Source of the DNA: Deltaproteobacteria bacterium UBA2385 | GTDB taxonomy: Bacteria; Myxococcota_A; UBA796; UBA2385 | Length of the DNA stretch: 32,353 bases | Assembly: GCA_002343455.1 (NCBI GenBank) | Contig: DDSR01000200.1 | Location: 17,372 to 49,724 of the forward strand | Direction of reading: 5' to 3' | Shown: positions 21,671 to 29,097 of the stretch, one piece after another | Numbering within the stretch: position 1 is the stretch's first letter | Layout of the letters: the number at the start of each line of letters is the position of its first letter | Translations under genes and position numbers: made by a program | Notes under the pieces: generated by a model | The model's database searches: none | The model's input: only the letters and a program-made list of their open reading frames with translations | Told to the model about the DNA's origin: nothing

Positions 21671-21697
21671 ACTAGCTAGTGCCAGGCACTAGCTAGT
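21671..21697. repeat. Perfect 27-bp palindrome containing four CTAG tetramers
   Basis: ACTAGCTAGTGCC (21671-21683) is followed by a single A and then the exact reverse complement (21685-21697). The palindrome overlaps the stop codon of the broken ketopantoate reductase gene and lies 52 nt upstream of the start of the AgmX-type gene on the same strand. CTAG is usually among the rarest tetramers in bacterial DNA, so four in 27 bp of a high-GC genome is striking. It could be a terminator, a REP-like palindrome, or a recombinase or integrase target. Confidence 0.85.
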
Positions 21698-22466
21698 TGC
21701 ATCCTCAAGTCCACGGGTGAGAGCGCGCTCGGCGCCCAGCGCTCCTCCATGGCTCGCGCGGCCAGGGCCACCACCGCGGCGTTGAGGGGGGTGGGGACGC
21801 CCAGGCGGGCGCCCTGGTCCACGAACCAGCCGTGCAGCGAGGCGGTCTCCAGACGGTCGCCGCGGGCCAGGGCGTGGCGGGTCGAGCCGCCGACCCGGGG
21901 CAGCCCGTCGACGGCGACCACCTCCATCGGGCCGATGCGCGCGTCGAAGTCCTCGTCGGCGATGACCTCGACGCCTTGGGCCCGGAAGCAGGCCCGGGCC
22001 TCCTCCGCGACGGCCTCCATCAACGGCCTGGGGGGCTCGTCACAGAGCGCGGCGACGGGCTGCCGGCGAGCACGACGACGCCCGGCGCGCGGCGCTCCGC
22101 GGGCACGTAGAGCATCGCGGCGATCACCGGCCGGTCGCCGAGCGCCTCCAACGGCGCGATCCCGTTCTGGACGCTCACGACGGGTACCTCGGGGGGCAGG
22201 CGCTCGACCGCGGCGACGGTGTCGTGGCCCATGGTCGCGAGCAGGACGAGATCGCCCGGCCGCACCTCTTCCACCCCGCCGACGGGCACCCGGAGGCGAC
22301 GCGCACCGCCCGGCAGCCGCAGGTCGAGGCCCCGCTCTTGCAGCGCGCGCCCGTGCGCCCCCCGGGCCACCAGCAGCACATCGACCCCGGCCTCCCAGAG
22401 CAGGCCGCCGATCCCGGCGCCGACGGCGCCCGCGCCCAGGACGACCACACGAGGCTCAGCGCTCAT
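21676..22466 (-). pseudogene. Ketopantoate-reductase-like (PanE/ApbA) gene, frameshifted and shortened
   Basis: The N-terminal part starts at the ATG at 22466, overlapping the upstream esterase gene by 11 nt. It reads MSAEPRVVVLGAGAVGAGIGGLL, with the GxGxxG nucleotide loop, LATMGHDTV and the family motif VSVQNGIAPLE. The frame then stops at 22020. The rest continues in another frame (from about 22060 to 21676: ALCDEPPRPLMEAVAEEARACF, then RLGVPTPLNAAVVAL near the C-terminus). A one-base indel near 22050-22075 would join them. Even joined, the product of about 263 aa is shorter than the usual 300-310, and most of the helical-domain segment containing the catalytic Lys/Asn helices is not visible, so an internal deletion is likely too. 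It is the last gene of the TetR-led operon. A sequencing error could explain the frameshift but not the shortness. Confidence 0.7.
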
Positions 22467-23814
22467 CTTCCACACCCGGACAGGTCGAGCCCGAGCCGCT
22501 GCCCGAGCCGCCGTTGGGCTCGTCCACGACGGAGAAGCCCGCACCCTGGTACCAGGCCAGCACGCCTCGCTGGAAGCTCCAGTCGGCGCCGGCCTCGTCC
22601 TGGACGGTGCCGACCGCCCACCAGTTGGTGGACTCCAAGGCGACGTGCTGTGCACAGTTCGGCCCGTAGACCCCCGGCACGACCGCGATGTCGGCTCCCT
22701 CGACCGCGGTGCTCTGGAGGTCGCCGAAGGCCTCGAGCAGCCGGATGGTCGCCTCCTGAAACACGTCCTCGGGGATGGCGATCGTCTCGGCGGCGCCGCC
22801 GATGTCGCGCAGGTCCTGGCGAAGGAAGAAGGGCGTCGTGATGTGGTTCAGCGCGAGGTAGTCGGCGTCGTAACAGAGGGCCTCGTCCTCTGTCCCGCCC
22901 AGCTGCTCCCAGCAGCTCTCGTCCATGAAGGGCACGGTGTCGTCGGTCTCCAGGGACAGCAACCAGCCGGCCTCCTTGTGGGCGTCCAGGGCGGAAGCGT
23001 ACGGTTCGGGCAGCTGCTCGGAGAGGGGGATGAAGGCGGCATCGAAGACCGCGACGACCTCGGTCCCCGCGCCCGAGAGCCGCTCCCGCACGAAGTCCGC
23101 GTTGGCCCGGGCGCCGACCGAGCCCCCCGAGGTGCCGTTGAAGACGACCAGGCTGGCCTGATCCAGCGGGGGCAGCTCCTCGCCGCCCTCGGCCACCAGC
23201 CCCTGGGCGAGCTCGTCGAGGCCCGAGGCGAGGATGGTGTGGCCTCGCCGGTAGAGGCTGTACTCGGGCAGCTCTTCGGGCAGCTCGACGGGGAGCTCCC
23301 CCGGGATCTCCAGGCCATCGGGACTGTACTCGGCGCCGCCCTGGCCGCGCCAGGCATCGGAGGAGCAGTAGTAGAAGAAGACCTGGTTGGCCCCGGCGAG
23401 CAGGTTGAGCGGATCCTCGTCGAAGATGCCGAAGCCGGCGATGCTCGCCGGGAGGCCCTGCGAGGACATCTTCGACGAGTCGTAGTAGTCGAGGCCGCAC
23501 CAACGAATCGCGCAGGAGGCGTAGCTGCCGCAGCCGCCGCCGCCCTGGAGGTGGATCGACCAGGTGTCCGCCAGCGCGGGATCGGTGTAGCCGCGGACGT
23601 ACATCACCGCGGGCGTCCCGTCGTTGCACACGGCCAACGGATCGCGCAATGTGTAACGCTGGAGCTCCTCTCCCCGCGCAAGCTGGTTGGGGTACTCCGG
23701 CGGCGGGTCGTAGTACCCCTGACAGTCGCCGAGCGCGCTGGCGATGTTGTCCGCGGGGATCTCGACCGGAGGGGCTGGCTCTGTCGTACAGGCCAGGAAG
23801 ACCATCAGGTTCAT
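22456..23814 (-). CDS. Pectinacetylesterase/NOTUM-family hydrolase, putative lipoprotein
   Basis: 452 aa. The ATG at 23814 forms an ATGA overlap with the glycosyltransferase stop and has GGGAG 7 nt upstream. The N-terminus MNLMVFLACTTEP gives a putative lipobox Cys9, a very short signal. Family marks are WSIHLQGGGGCGSYASC (about 85-101, the oxyanion-hole region) and FNGTSGGSVG with candidate nucleophile Ser229. Further marks are YLALNHITTPFFLRQDLRD (candidate Asp) and CAQHVALESTNWW (candidate His). NOTUM/PAE enzymes remove acetyl groups from polysaccharides or acyl groups from proteins. Given the upstream glycosyltransferase, deacylation of a glycan or glycolipid is a reasonable guess. The C-terminus is a Gly/Ser repeat (GGSGSGSGS) before CPGVEDER. 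It is the third gene of the TetR-led operon. Confidence 0.82.
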   Translation of the reverse strand: MNLMVFLACTTEPAPPVEIPADNIASALGDCQGYYDPPPEYPNQLARGEELQRYTLRDPLAVCNDGTPAVMYVRGYTDPALADTWSIHLQGGGGCGSYASCAIRWCGLDYYDSSKMSSQGLPASIAGFGIFDEDPLNLLAGANQVFFYYCSSDAWRGQGGAEYSPDGLEIPGELPVELPEELPEYSLYRRGHTILASGLDELAQGLVAEGGEELPPLDQASLVVFNGTSGGSVGARANADFVRERLSGAGTEVVAVFDAAFIPLSEQLPEPYASALDAHKEAGWLLSLETDDTVPFMDESCWEQLGGTEDEALCYDADYLALNHITTPFFLRQDLRDIGGAAETIAIPEDVFQEATIRLLEAFGDLQSTAVEGADIAVVPGVYGPNCAQHVALESTNWWAVGTVQDEAGADWSFQRGVLAWYQGAGFSVVDEPNGGSGSGSGSTCPGVEDER

Positions 23815-25034
23815 CGTCTCGCTCCCATGTTCTCGAGGATGTCTGCCGCCATCGGCGCCCCGCCGGACTGTGCGAATGCGCGGGCCACCCGCTCGGCACC
23901 TGCACGGCTGGACCGGGTCTGCTGCACCGCCGTCCGCAGGGTGTCCACGCCCAGGCGCCCTCGGGGGACCATCACCCCTGCCCCCGCCAGCTCGACATGC
24001 CGACCCACGTCGAGCTGATCCCTGCCCCAGGGCACGACACAGACCGGAACCCCGGCCGTGAGCGCCTTCTGGGTGATGCCCATGCCTCCGTGACAGATCA
24101 CCGCCACGGCCCGGCGCAGCAGCGGACCGTGCGCGGCGTATCGTACGACCTTCGCATTGGCCAGGGCCCGAAAGCCCGCCGGGTCCAGCGCCGCCGTGGT
24201 CGCCACCACCTCGACGTCCTGACCTTCGAGCGCGTCCAGGGCGGTCTGGATCAGGGCGCCGTCGTCCTGAAACTCGGTCGAGCAGGTGACGAGGACGAGG
24301 GGGCGGCGGTCCTCCTGCTCCCCCGCCGCCGGCGAGGAGCGGGGCTCCCAGATCCCGGGCCCCACGAGGCGCACGTTCTCGGGCCAGCCGCCATGGGTGT
24401 ACTCGAAGGGCTCGGCGGTGTAGGCGAGCACCCGGTGCGCGGGCGCGGTGAGCTGTTCGAAGCCGGCCAGCGCGGGCAGGCCCACCTCGGCCCGCATGGC
24501 GTTGAGCCGACCCAGGTAGGAGCGGGTCCCGAGCCCGGTGACCAGCCGGAGCAGCGCGTCCCGCAGCCGCCCGAGGACGCCGGTCGCCGGTGCCAGGCCC
24601 AAGCCGAACGGAGGCCGTCCGGGGGCTCGCACATTCAGGAAGTAGGGCGAGAACACGGCGAAGGGCAGGCCCGAGGCCTCGGCCGCCGCCAGCGCGCCCC
24701 AGGAGTTGACGTCGATGAACAGGACATCCGGCTGGACGGACTCGATCGCCGCGCGCAGATCGGGGAGCTCGTGCGCGGCCCGCTCCAGCCAGGTCGTGAA
24801 GGCCAGGCCCACCGCCTGCAGCGGGTTCTTCGCTCTCCAGTCGTCGAGCGCCCGGCCCTCGATCGCAGGCGCCATCGGCGAGGCCTCCAAGCCCAGGCTC
24901 TCCAGCAAGGCGACCTCCCCGGCGAGGGTGCGCACATGGACCCGGTGCCCGCGAGCCCGCAGCTCGAGCAGGGTCGGCACCAGGGGGTAGAGGTGGCCAC
25001 GGGCGGGGGAGGTGGTGACCAGGATGGTGGACAT
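23811..25034 (-). CDS. GT1-family (MGT-like) UDP-glycosyltransferase
   Basis: 407 aa from the ATG at 25034, one nucleotide after the TetR stop. The N-terminal GT-B half begins MSTILVTTSPARGHLYPLVP, with the typical early GHxxP region and acceptor-side helices. The C-terminal donor-binding signature is ICHGGMGITQKALTAGVPVCVVPWGRDQLDVGRHV (about residues 312-346), matching the macrolide/sterol/flavonoid-type GT1 family. It transfers a sugar from a nucleotide donor to a small or lipid acceptor in the cytoplasm. The direct downstream coupling to an esterase lipoprotein and the upstream TetR regulator suggest an inducible small-molecule pathway, either detoxification by glycosylation or a glycolipid. 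The acceptor is unknown. Confidence 0.9.
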   Translation of the reverse strand: MSTILVTTSPARGHLYPLVPTLLELRARGHRVHVRTLAGEVALLESLGLEASPMAPAIEGRALDDWRAKNPLQAVGLAFTTWLERAAHELPDLRAAIESVQPDVLFIDVNSWGALAAAEASGLPFAVFSPYFLNVRAPGRPPFGLGLAPATGVLGRLRDALLRLVTGLGTRSYLGRLNAMRAEVGLPALAGFEQLTAPAHRVLAYTAEPFEYTHGGWPENVRLVGPGIWEPRSSPAAGEQEDRRPLVLVTCSTEFQDDGALIQTALDALEGQDVEVVATTAALDPAGFRALANAKVVRYAAHGPLLRRAVAVICHGGMGITQKALTAGVPVCVVPWGRDQLDVGRHVELAGAGVMVPRGRLGVDTLRTAVQQTRSSRAGAERVARAFAQSGGAPMAADILENMGARR

Positions 25035-25035
25035 C

Positions 25036-25629
25036 TCAGGCTGCCGGTTTGGGGGGGAGCGCGCGGCGGAGCAGGTCGACGATGGTGGCCTCGGTGTCGG
25101 CGCGAGAGAGGCCCAGATCCCGGTGCAGCAGCTTCCAGACGTACACATCGGTCAGCACCACGGCCTGCACCACGCGCCGCTCCCGTTCGGCCCCCTCCGA
25201 CGCCGGCAGGTAGGGCGCGAAGACCCGCTCCACCCAGGCCCGGTGTACGGCCCGGGCCTGCCGGGTCGCCTCGGTCGCCGTGGCGCTGGCCCCCTCGATC
25301 GCCAGCAGCCGCAGCGCCAGATCGGCGCTCTCGCTGTAGTGCTGGCCGAGGTTGTCCACCGCGCCCTCGATGTCACCGACCGGAGCCTGGTCCCGCTGGT
25401 CGGCGATGCGCTGCCGATACGCCTCGAAGGACGCGGTCAGCAGGCCCTCCTTCGAGCCGAAGCGCCGCAGGATCGTCTGCACCGCGACGCCGGCCCGCTG
25501 GGCGACCGCGTCGAGGGTGGGGACGTCGCCGGTCTCCAGGAAGAGCTGGGTCTGGGCCTCGATCACCCGGGTCGCCGTGGCGGCGGCGGCCTCGGCGCGG
25601 CGGGTCTGGGTGTAGGGGCGGGTTTTCAT
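25036..25629 (-). CDS. TetR-family transcriptional regulator
   Basis: 197 aa from the ATG at 25629. A TTG at 25665 would add 12 residues, but TTGACA there fits a -35 box, so the ATG is preferred. The N-terminal HTH lies at about 20-70: VIEAQTQLFLETGDVPTLDAVAQRAGVAVQTILRRFGSKEGLLTASFEAYR, the standard TetR pattern with a Phe where Tyr is usual. The rest is a helical ligand-binding and dimerisation domain with no identifiable ligand. No Shine-Dalgarno sequence precedes the ATG, and the predicted transcript starts almost at the start codon. A 10-bp inverted repeat over the promoter and the start codon is the probable autoregulatory operator. It heads an operon with a glycosyltransferase, an esterase and a broken ketopantoate reductase gene. 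Confidence 0.92.
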   Translation of the reverse strand: MKTRPYTQTRRAEAAAATATRVIEAQTQLFLETGDVPTLDAVAQRAGVAVQTILRRFGSKEGLLTASFEAYRQRIADQRDQAPVGDIEGAVDNLGQHYSESADLALRLLAIEGASATATEATRQARAVHRAWVERVFAPYLPASEGAERERRVVQAVVLTDVYVWKLLHRDLGLSRADTEATIVDLLRRALPPKPAA

Positions 25630-25665
25630 GTGGACCACGGTACCATGAAAACCTTTTGGTGTCAA
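25621..25665 (-). promoter_or_regulatory. TetR-operon promoter with overlapping palindromic operator
   Basis: On the minus strand TTGACA (25665-25660), a 17-nt spacer and TACCGT (25642-25637; extended form TGGTACCGT) are followed by 7 nt and the ATG at 25629. The inverted repeat GGTTTTCATG / CATGAAAACC (25621-25630 and 25644-25653) spans the spacer, the -10 box and the start codon, a typical position for a TetR-type autorepressor operator. The predicted transcription start is within about one base of the ATG, so the mRNA would be leaderless. Confidence 0.7.
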
Positions 25666-25711
25666 CGACGTTGATGTGAAATGGGGACCGCTCGGGTCGA
25701 TGCCCCCCCTC

Positions 25712-26077
25712 TCAATCCTCGAACCGCAGCTCCATCTCGAACCCCGAGAAGTTCTCCCCGTCCACCAGCGCCCGCATCACCTTCTGCTCGGCGAAGACCT
25801 TCTCCACGCAGCCCACCAGCGCCGGCGGGCCGGCCGGCTCCAGCACCTTGATCTTCAGCACTCCATGGGAGCCCGCGCCGCTGATCCGGACCGTTCCCTT
25901 CAGCTCACCATCGGCCTCGTAGGCGCTGCGGTAGCAGGTCGCGAGCGAGCGCTGCACGTTGGCGGCGACGATGTCGTCGATGTTGGCCGGCAGCGGGTGC
26001 TCGCTGTGGGCGCTGGAGCGGACCACGACGGAGGGAGAGCCGCCGCAGGCGACGAGGAGGACCAGCGTGGAGAGCAT
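25712..26077 (-). CDS. Small lipoprotein with a single AgmX/TonB-C-like domain
   Basis: 121 aa from the ATG at 26077. The N-terminus MLSTLVLLVAC gives Cys11 as the likely lipid-modified residue. A Ser/Val/His-rich linker follows. The domain (about 35-121) reads VAANVQRSLATCYRSAYEADGELKG, TVRISGAGSHGVLKIKVLE, LVGCVEKVFAEQKVMRAL and FSGFEMELRF. The two Cys and strand pattern match one AgmX/PglI C-terminal unit as seen, duplicated, in the two proteins encoded at 19271-21618. A much longer minus-strand frame covering this region is an opposite-strand shadow of the downstream transporter-like gene. A TGCTATCGT box about 30 nt upstream could be its promoter. It is probably a periplasmic or outer-membrane accessory protein of unknown function. 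Confidence 0.75.
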   Translation of the reverse strand: MLSTLVLLVACGGSPSVVVRSSAHSEHPLPANIDDIVAANVQRSLATCYRSAYEADGELKGTVRISGAGSHGVLKIKVLEPAGPPALVGCVEKVFAEQKVMRALVDGENFSGFEMELRFED

Positions 26078-26140
26078 CGGCGTTCCGGGCTTGATGGTGG
26101 ACCCGCCACGATAGCAGAGGCCCCTCCTCCTCCGAGCGCC

Positions 26141-28327
26141 ATGCCCCCCCTCCCCACCAACCGGCTGATCCTCAGCGCCGCCCTGGCTTCGGGCGCGGCG
26201 ACGCTGATCTACGAGCTGGTCTGGACGCGGGCGCTGATGATCTCGGTGGGGGCGATGTTCTCGGCGATCACGGTGGTGCTGTCCAGCTTCATGCTGGGCC
26301 TGGGCCTGGGGGCCCTGCTGGGCGGGCGGCTGGCCGAGCGGCCGGGCCTGCACCCGCTGCGGGCCTATGCGGCGGTCGAGGGGCTGGTGGCGCTGGTGGG
26401 GCTGGGCTTCCCGCTGGTCCACCTGCTGGTGGGCAGCGTGGAGGTGCCCGACCTGGGGCCGTTCCCCGGCCGCGCCCTGCTGGCGGGCATCTGCCTGCTG
26501 CCGGCGACGACGCTGATGGGGACCACCTTCCCGCTGCTCTCCAGCGCCCTGCACCGGGCGGACGCCGACGCGAAGCACCTGCCCTCGCTCTACGGGGCCA
26601 ACACGCTGGGCGCGGCGCTGGGCACGGTGCTGGGGGGGCTGCTGCTGCCCTTCTGGTTCGGGGTGGCGGGGGCCCTGGTGCTGCCGCTGCTGCTCAACCT
26701 GCTCGCCGCGGGCCTCGCCCTGCGCGCCTCCCGCGGTCCGCTGCCGCGGGCGCAGGTCTCGGTGCCGGCCCCGGCGCTGCCCCTTGCCCCCGGGCTGGCC
26801 GCCCTGCTGTTGTGGAGTGCCGCGGGCTCCGGCGCGCTGGTGATGCTGGCGGAGCTGTTCTGGACCCGCTCCTTCCTGCTGCTGGACTCGACCGTCTGGC
26901 AGGGGCTGGTCTTCGAGGCCTCCGACGCGATGACGCTGGTGCTGGCCCTGGTGCTGGCGGGCAACGGCCTGGGAGGGCTGCTGGCCAGCCGCCTCGTGGG
27001 CTGGAGCACGCCGGAGCTGGCCCGCGCGGTGGGCCTCTCCTGGCTGCTGGTGGCCTGCCTGACCCCCCTGGGGCTGGAGTGGTTCACGATCGCCCCGCTG
27101 CCGCCCGGAGGCGAGCCGGGGACGGGGGTGCTGCTGGCCCGGCTGCTGGCGATGGTTCCCCCCGCGGTGCTGATGGGCCTGGGCTTCCCCCTGCTGGCCC
27201 GCCTCTACGCCGGCGCGCTTCAGGGCCACGGCCCCCGCCTGGCCCGGGTCTGGTGGGTCAACGCCCTGGCCTCGGTGCTGGGCGCGGCCCTGGGCGGCTG
27301 GGTGCTGGTGCCCCGCCTGGGCGTCGACCGCGGCCTGCTGCTGGTGGCCGCCCTGGCCCTCGCGCTGGGGCTGGGCGCGCTGCTCTGGGCCGGGCTGCGC
27401 CGCCGCGAGGGCGCGATGCTGACGGCAACGGCGGTCCTGCTGGGCGGCGTCCTCGTCCTGGTCCCGCGGGGCCCCGGGCTGGCCTGGGAGCGCCTGTTCG
27501 GGCCGGGCGCCGTCCTGGCCACCTGGGAGGGCTGGTCCTCGACCTCGGTGGTGGTGCAGGCCCCCGCGCACCGCCTGCTGATCAGCAACGGGCGCTCGAT
27601 CATGGCTCGGCCGGAGCTGGAGCGCGGCGGCACCAACCTTGGCCGCCGGGTGGAGGGCGCGCAGCGGATCCTGCTGGTCGGCTACGGCACCGGCCTGCTG
27701 GCCCGCGGGCTGTGGGATGGCGCCCAGCCCGAAGAGCTGGTGATCGTCGAGCTGGATCGGGCCCAGTTCGAGGCGGCCGACTGGTTCGGGGCGGGCGATC
27801 TGCTGGAGCAGCCCGGCGTCCGGATCGTGGTCGACGACGCGATGCACTACCTCGCCGTCGCCGACCGCCCCTTCGACCTGATCGTCGTCGACGCCTGGGG
27901 CCCCGACGCGAGCCCGGCCATCTACAGCACCGAGTTCCACGAGCTGGCGGCCAGCCGCTTGAACCCGGAGGGCATGTTCTGGGCGAAGCTGAACCCCCTG
28001 GCGGCCGACTCGCTCCAGGCGGTGGTCGACGCCGCGCGCTGCACCTGGCCGCGGGCCTGGACGATCGGCCAGCAGCAGCCCGAGGCGCTGCTCGGCTCGC
28101 GGCAGGAGGTGGCCTGGGACGGAGCCTGGTCGCTGCCCCCGGCGGACGAGGCCTGCGATCCGCTCAGCCAGCTCTACCCGCGGCGCCTGCGTGCCCTGAG
28201 CGTCGAGCTGGAGCTGCCCCCGCCCGAGATAGAGCCGCCGCCTCCTCCCGACGCCGCCGACGGGCCCGAGATCGACCACCGCGCCCACAGCCCGCGCTCC
28301 CGCCGCGAGCGCGCCGCTCAGCCCTGA
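26141..28327 (+). CDS. Polytopic membrane protein fused to a spermidine-synthase-like SAM-binding domain
   Basis: 728 aa from the ATG at 26141. The first 455 residues or so are mostly hydrophobic, with about 12-14 helices (starting LILSAALASGAATLIYELVWTRAL), forming the membrane part often annotated as MFS-like in these fusions. The C-terminal half (about 470-700) is spermidine-synthase-like. It has RILLVGYGTGLL (SAM-binding loop, about 510), ELVIVELDRAQFEAA (acidic ribose-binding residue), VVDDAMHYL and FDLIVVDAWGPD (Asp pair near 580-590), then YSTEFHELAASRLNPEGMFW. The usual GGGDG is altered to GYGTG, so the true substrate may not be a polyamine. The protein ends in a Pro-rich, then basic tail. 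Such fusions are widespread in Proteobacteria and Myxococcota and remain poorly characterised. Its 3' end overlaps the convergent downstream gene by 10 nt. Confidence 0.88.
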   Translation: MPPLPTNRLILSAALASGAATLIYELVWTRALMISVGAMFSAITVVLSSFMLGLGLGALLGGRLAERPGLHPLRAYAAVEGLVALVGLGFPLVHLLVGSVEVPDLGPFPGRALLAGICLLPATTLMGTTFPLLSSALHRADADAKHLPSLYGANTLGAALGTVLGGLLLPFWFGVAGALVLPLLLNLLAAGLALRASRGPLPRAQVSVPAPALPLAPGLAALLLWSAAGSGALVMLAELFWTRSFLLLDSTVWQGLVFEASDAMTLVLALVLAGNGLGGLLASRLVGWSTPELARAVGLSWLLVACLTPLGLEWFTIAPLPPGGEPGTGVLLARLLAMVPPAVLMGLGFPLLARLYAGALQGHGPRLARVWWVNALASVLGAALGGWVLVPRLGVDRGLLLVAALALALGLGALLWAGLRRREGAMLTATAVLLGGVLVLVPRGPGLAWERLFGPGAVLATWEGWSSTSVVVQAPAHRLLISNGRSIMARPELERGGTNLGRRVEGAQRILLVGYGTGLLARGLWDGAQPEELVIVELDRAQFEAADWFGAGDLLEQPGVRIVVDDAMHYLAVADRPFDLIVVDAWGPDASPAIYSTEFHELAASRLNPEGMFWAKLNPLAADSLQAVVDAARCTWPRAWTIGQQQPEALLGSRQEVAWDGAWSLPPADEACDPLSQLYPRRLRALSVELELPPPEIEPPPPPDAADGPEIDHRAHSPRSRRERAAQP

Positions 28328-29058
28328 GGCCGCTCGCCGATGATGGCCAGGGCCGCCAGCAGCCGATCGGCGTCGCCGCCCTTGTCGACCAGGGGGGCCC
28401 AGGGCGCGCCCAGGCGGTGCGAATAGGCGGCCGCCATCCCCAGCCCCCCCGGCGGCAGCCGCCGCGCCCGCGCCAGGGCCGAGACGGGCTTGACCAACCG
28501 CTCGGTGGCCATCGAGCGCAGCACCGGCCAGAACCACAGGCCCAGGGCCCGGCAGTCCAGGACCAGCGCGTCCGCGGCGTGGTCGGTCAGCTTGCGGGCC
28601 CAGTCGACGTGCAGGGCGGGCAGGACCCGGGCGCCGACGGCCAGCACGTCGACGGTGACCGGGTCGAGCTCGCCGGGGAAGGCGTAGGGCAGCTCCTGGA
28701 CCGAGAGCCGCATGCGGCCCTGCTGCTCGCGGCCGGCCGAGCTGGCGGCGTGGGCCTGGGCTGCCAGGGGCCACCAGCGGGGCTCGGCCTGGGCCCGCTC
28801 CTCCAGCCCGGCGGCGTCGGGGGCGGGGGCGCCACCCTCGACCGTGGCGACCGCGGAGAGGACCGCACGACCGAGCTCCTCCTCGACCGGGGCAGGCCCC
28901 AGGCCCAGCAGGGCGCGGTCGAGGGGGTCGACCAGCAGGGGGTCGAGCGCCTGCCGCACGACCAGCAGCCGGCGGCCCAGGCGCAGGGCGGCCGGCGAGA
29001 GCAGGCCGAGATCGGGAGAGGCGAGAAAGTCGGCCAGCCAGTCGTCGAGGTCGAGCAT
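28318..29058 (-). CDS. Hypothetical cytoplasmic protein
   Basis: 246 aa from the ATG at 29058. TACGCT lies 5 nt upstream (extended form TGGTACGCT) and there is no Shine-Dalgarno sequence, so a leaderless mRNA is likely. There is no signal peptide or membrane helix. It is largely alpha-helical and Leu/Ala/Arg-rich, starting MLDLDDWLADFLASPDLGLLS. A central stretch DPVTVDVLAVGARVLPALHVDW may form a beta strand pair, and ALVLDCRALGLWFWPVLRSM follows. I recognise no family or catalytic motif. The codon pattern and length argue that it is real. It is divergent from the arylsulfotransferase-like gene with only 39 nt between starts, and convergent (10-nt overlap) with the membrane-fused spermidine-synthase-like gene. 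Confidence 0.65.
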   Translation of the reverse strand: MLDLDDWLADFLASPDLGLLSPAALRLGRRLLVVRQALDPLLVDPLDRALLGLGPAPVEEELGRAVLSAVATVEGGAPAPDAAGLEERAQAEPRWWPLAAQAHAASSAGREQQGRMRLSVQELPYAFPGELDPVTVDVLAVGARVLPALHVDWARKLTDHAADALVLDCRALGLWFWPVLRSMATERLVKPVSALARARRLPPGGLGMAAAYSHRLGAPWAPLVDKGGDADRLLAALAIIGERPQG

Positions 29059-29063
29059 GGTCC

Positions 29064-29091
29064 AGCGTACCACCAACCCGGGGGGTAGACT
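29064..29091. promoter_or_regulatory. Back-to-back divergent -10 boxes in a 39-nt gap
   Basis: AGCGTA (29064-29069; TACGCT on the minus strand, 5 nt from the ATG at 29058) and TAGACT (29086-29091, 6 nt from the ATG at 29098) face outward with 16 nt between them. The hexamers, spacing and 39-nt gap are the same as at 18196-18223, although the middle sequence differs (no perfect palindrome). Both genes would have leaderless transcripts. Confidence 0.5.
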
Positions 29092-29097
29092 CCGCCC

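Noticed and set aside
25036..25665. TetR start at the TTG at 25665
   Set aside because: TTGACA there fits a -35 box with a 17-nt spacer to TACCGT, and the added 12 residues do not belong to the HTH domain.
25712..28774. A 1020-codon open frame on the minus strand
   Set aside because: Most of it is the antisense of the membrane-fused spermidine-synthase-like gene and is Gln/Gly/Arg low complexity. Only the last 121 codons (the lipoprotein at 25712-26077) are supported.
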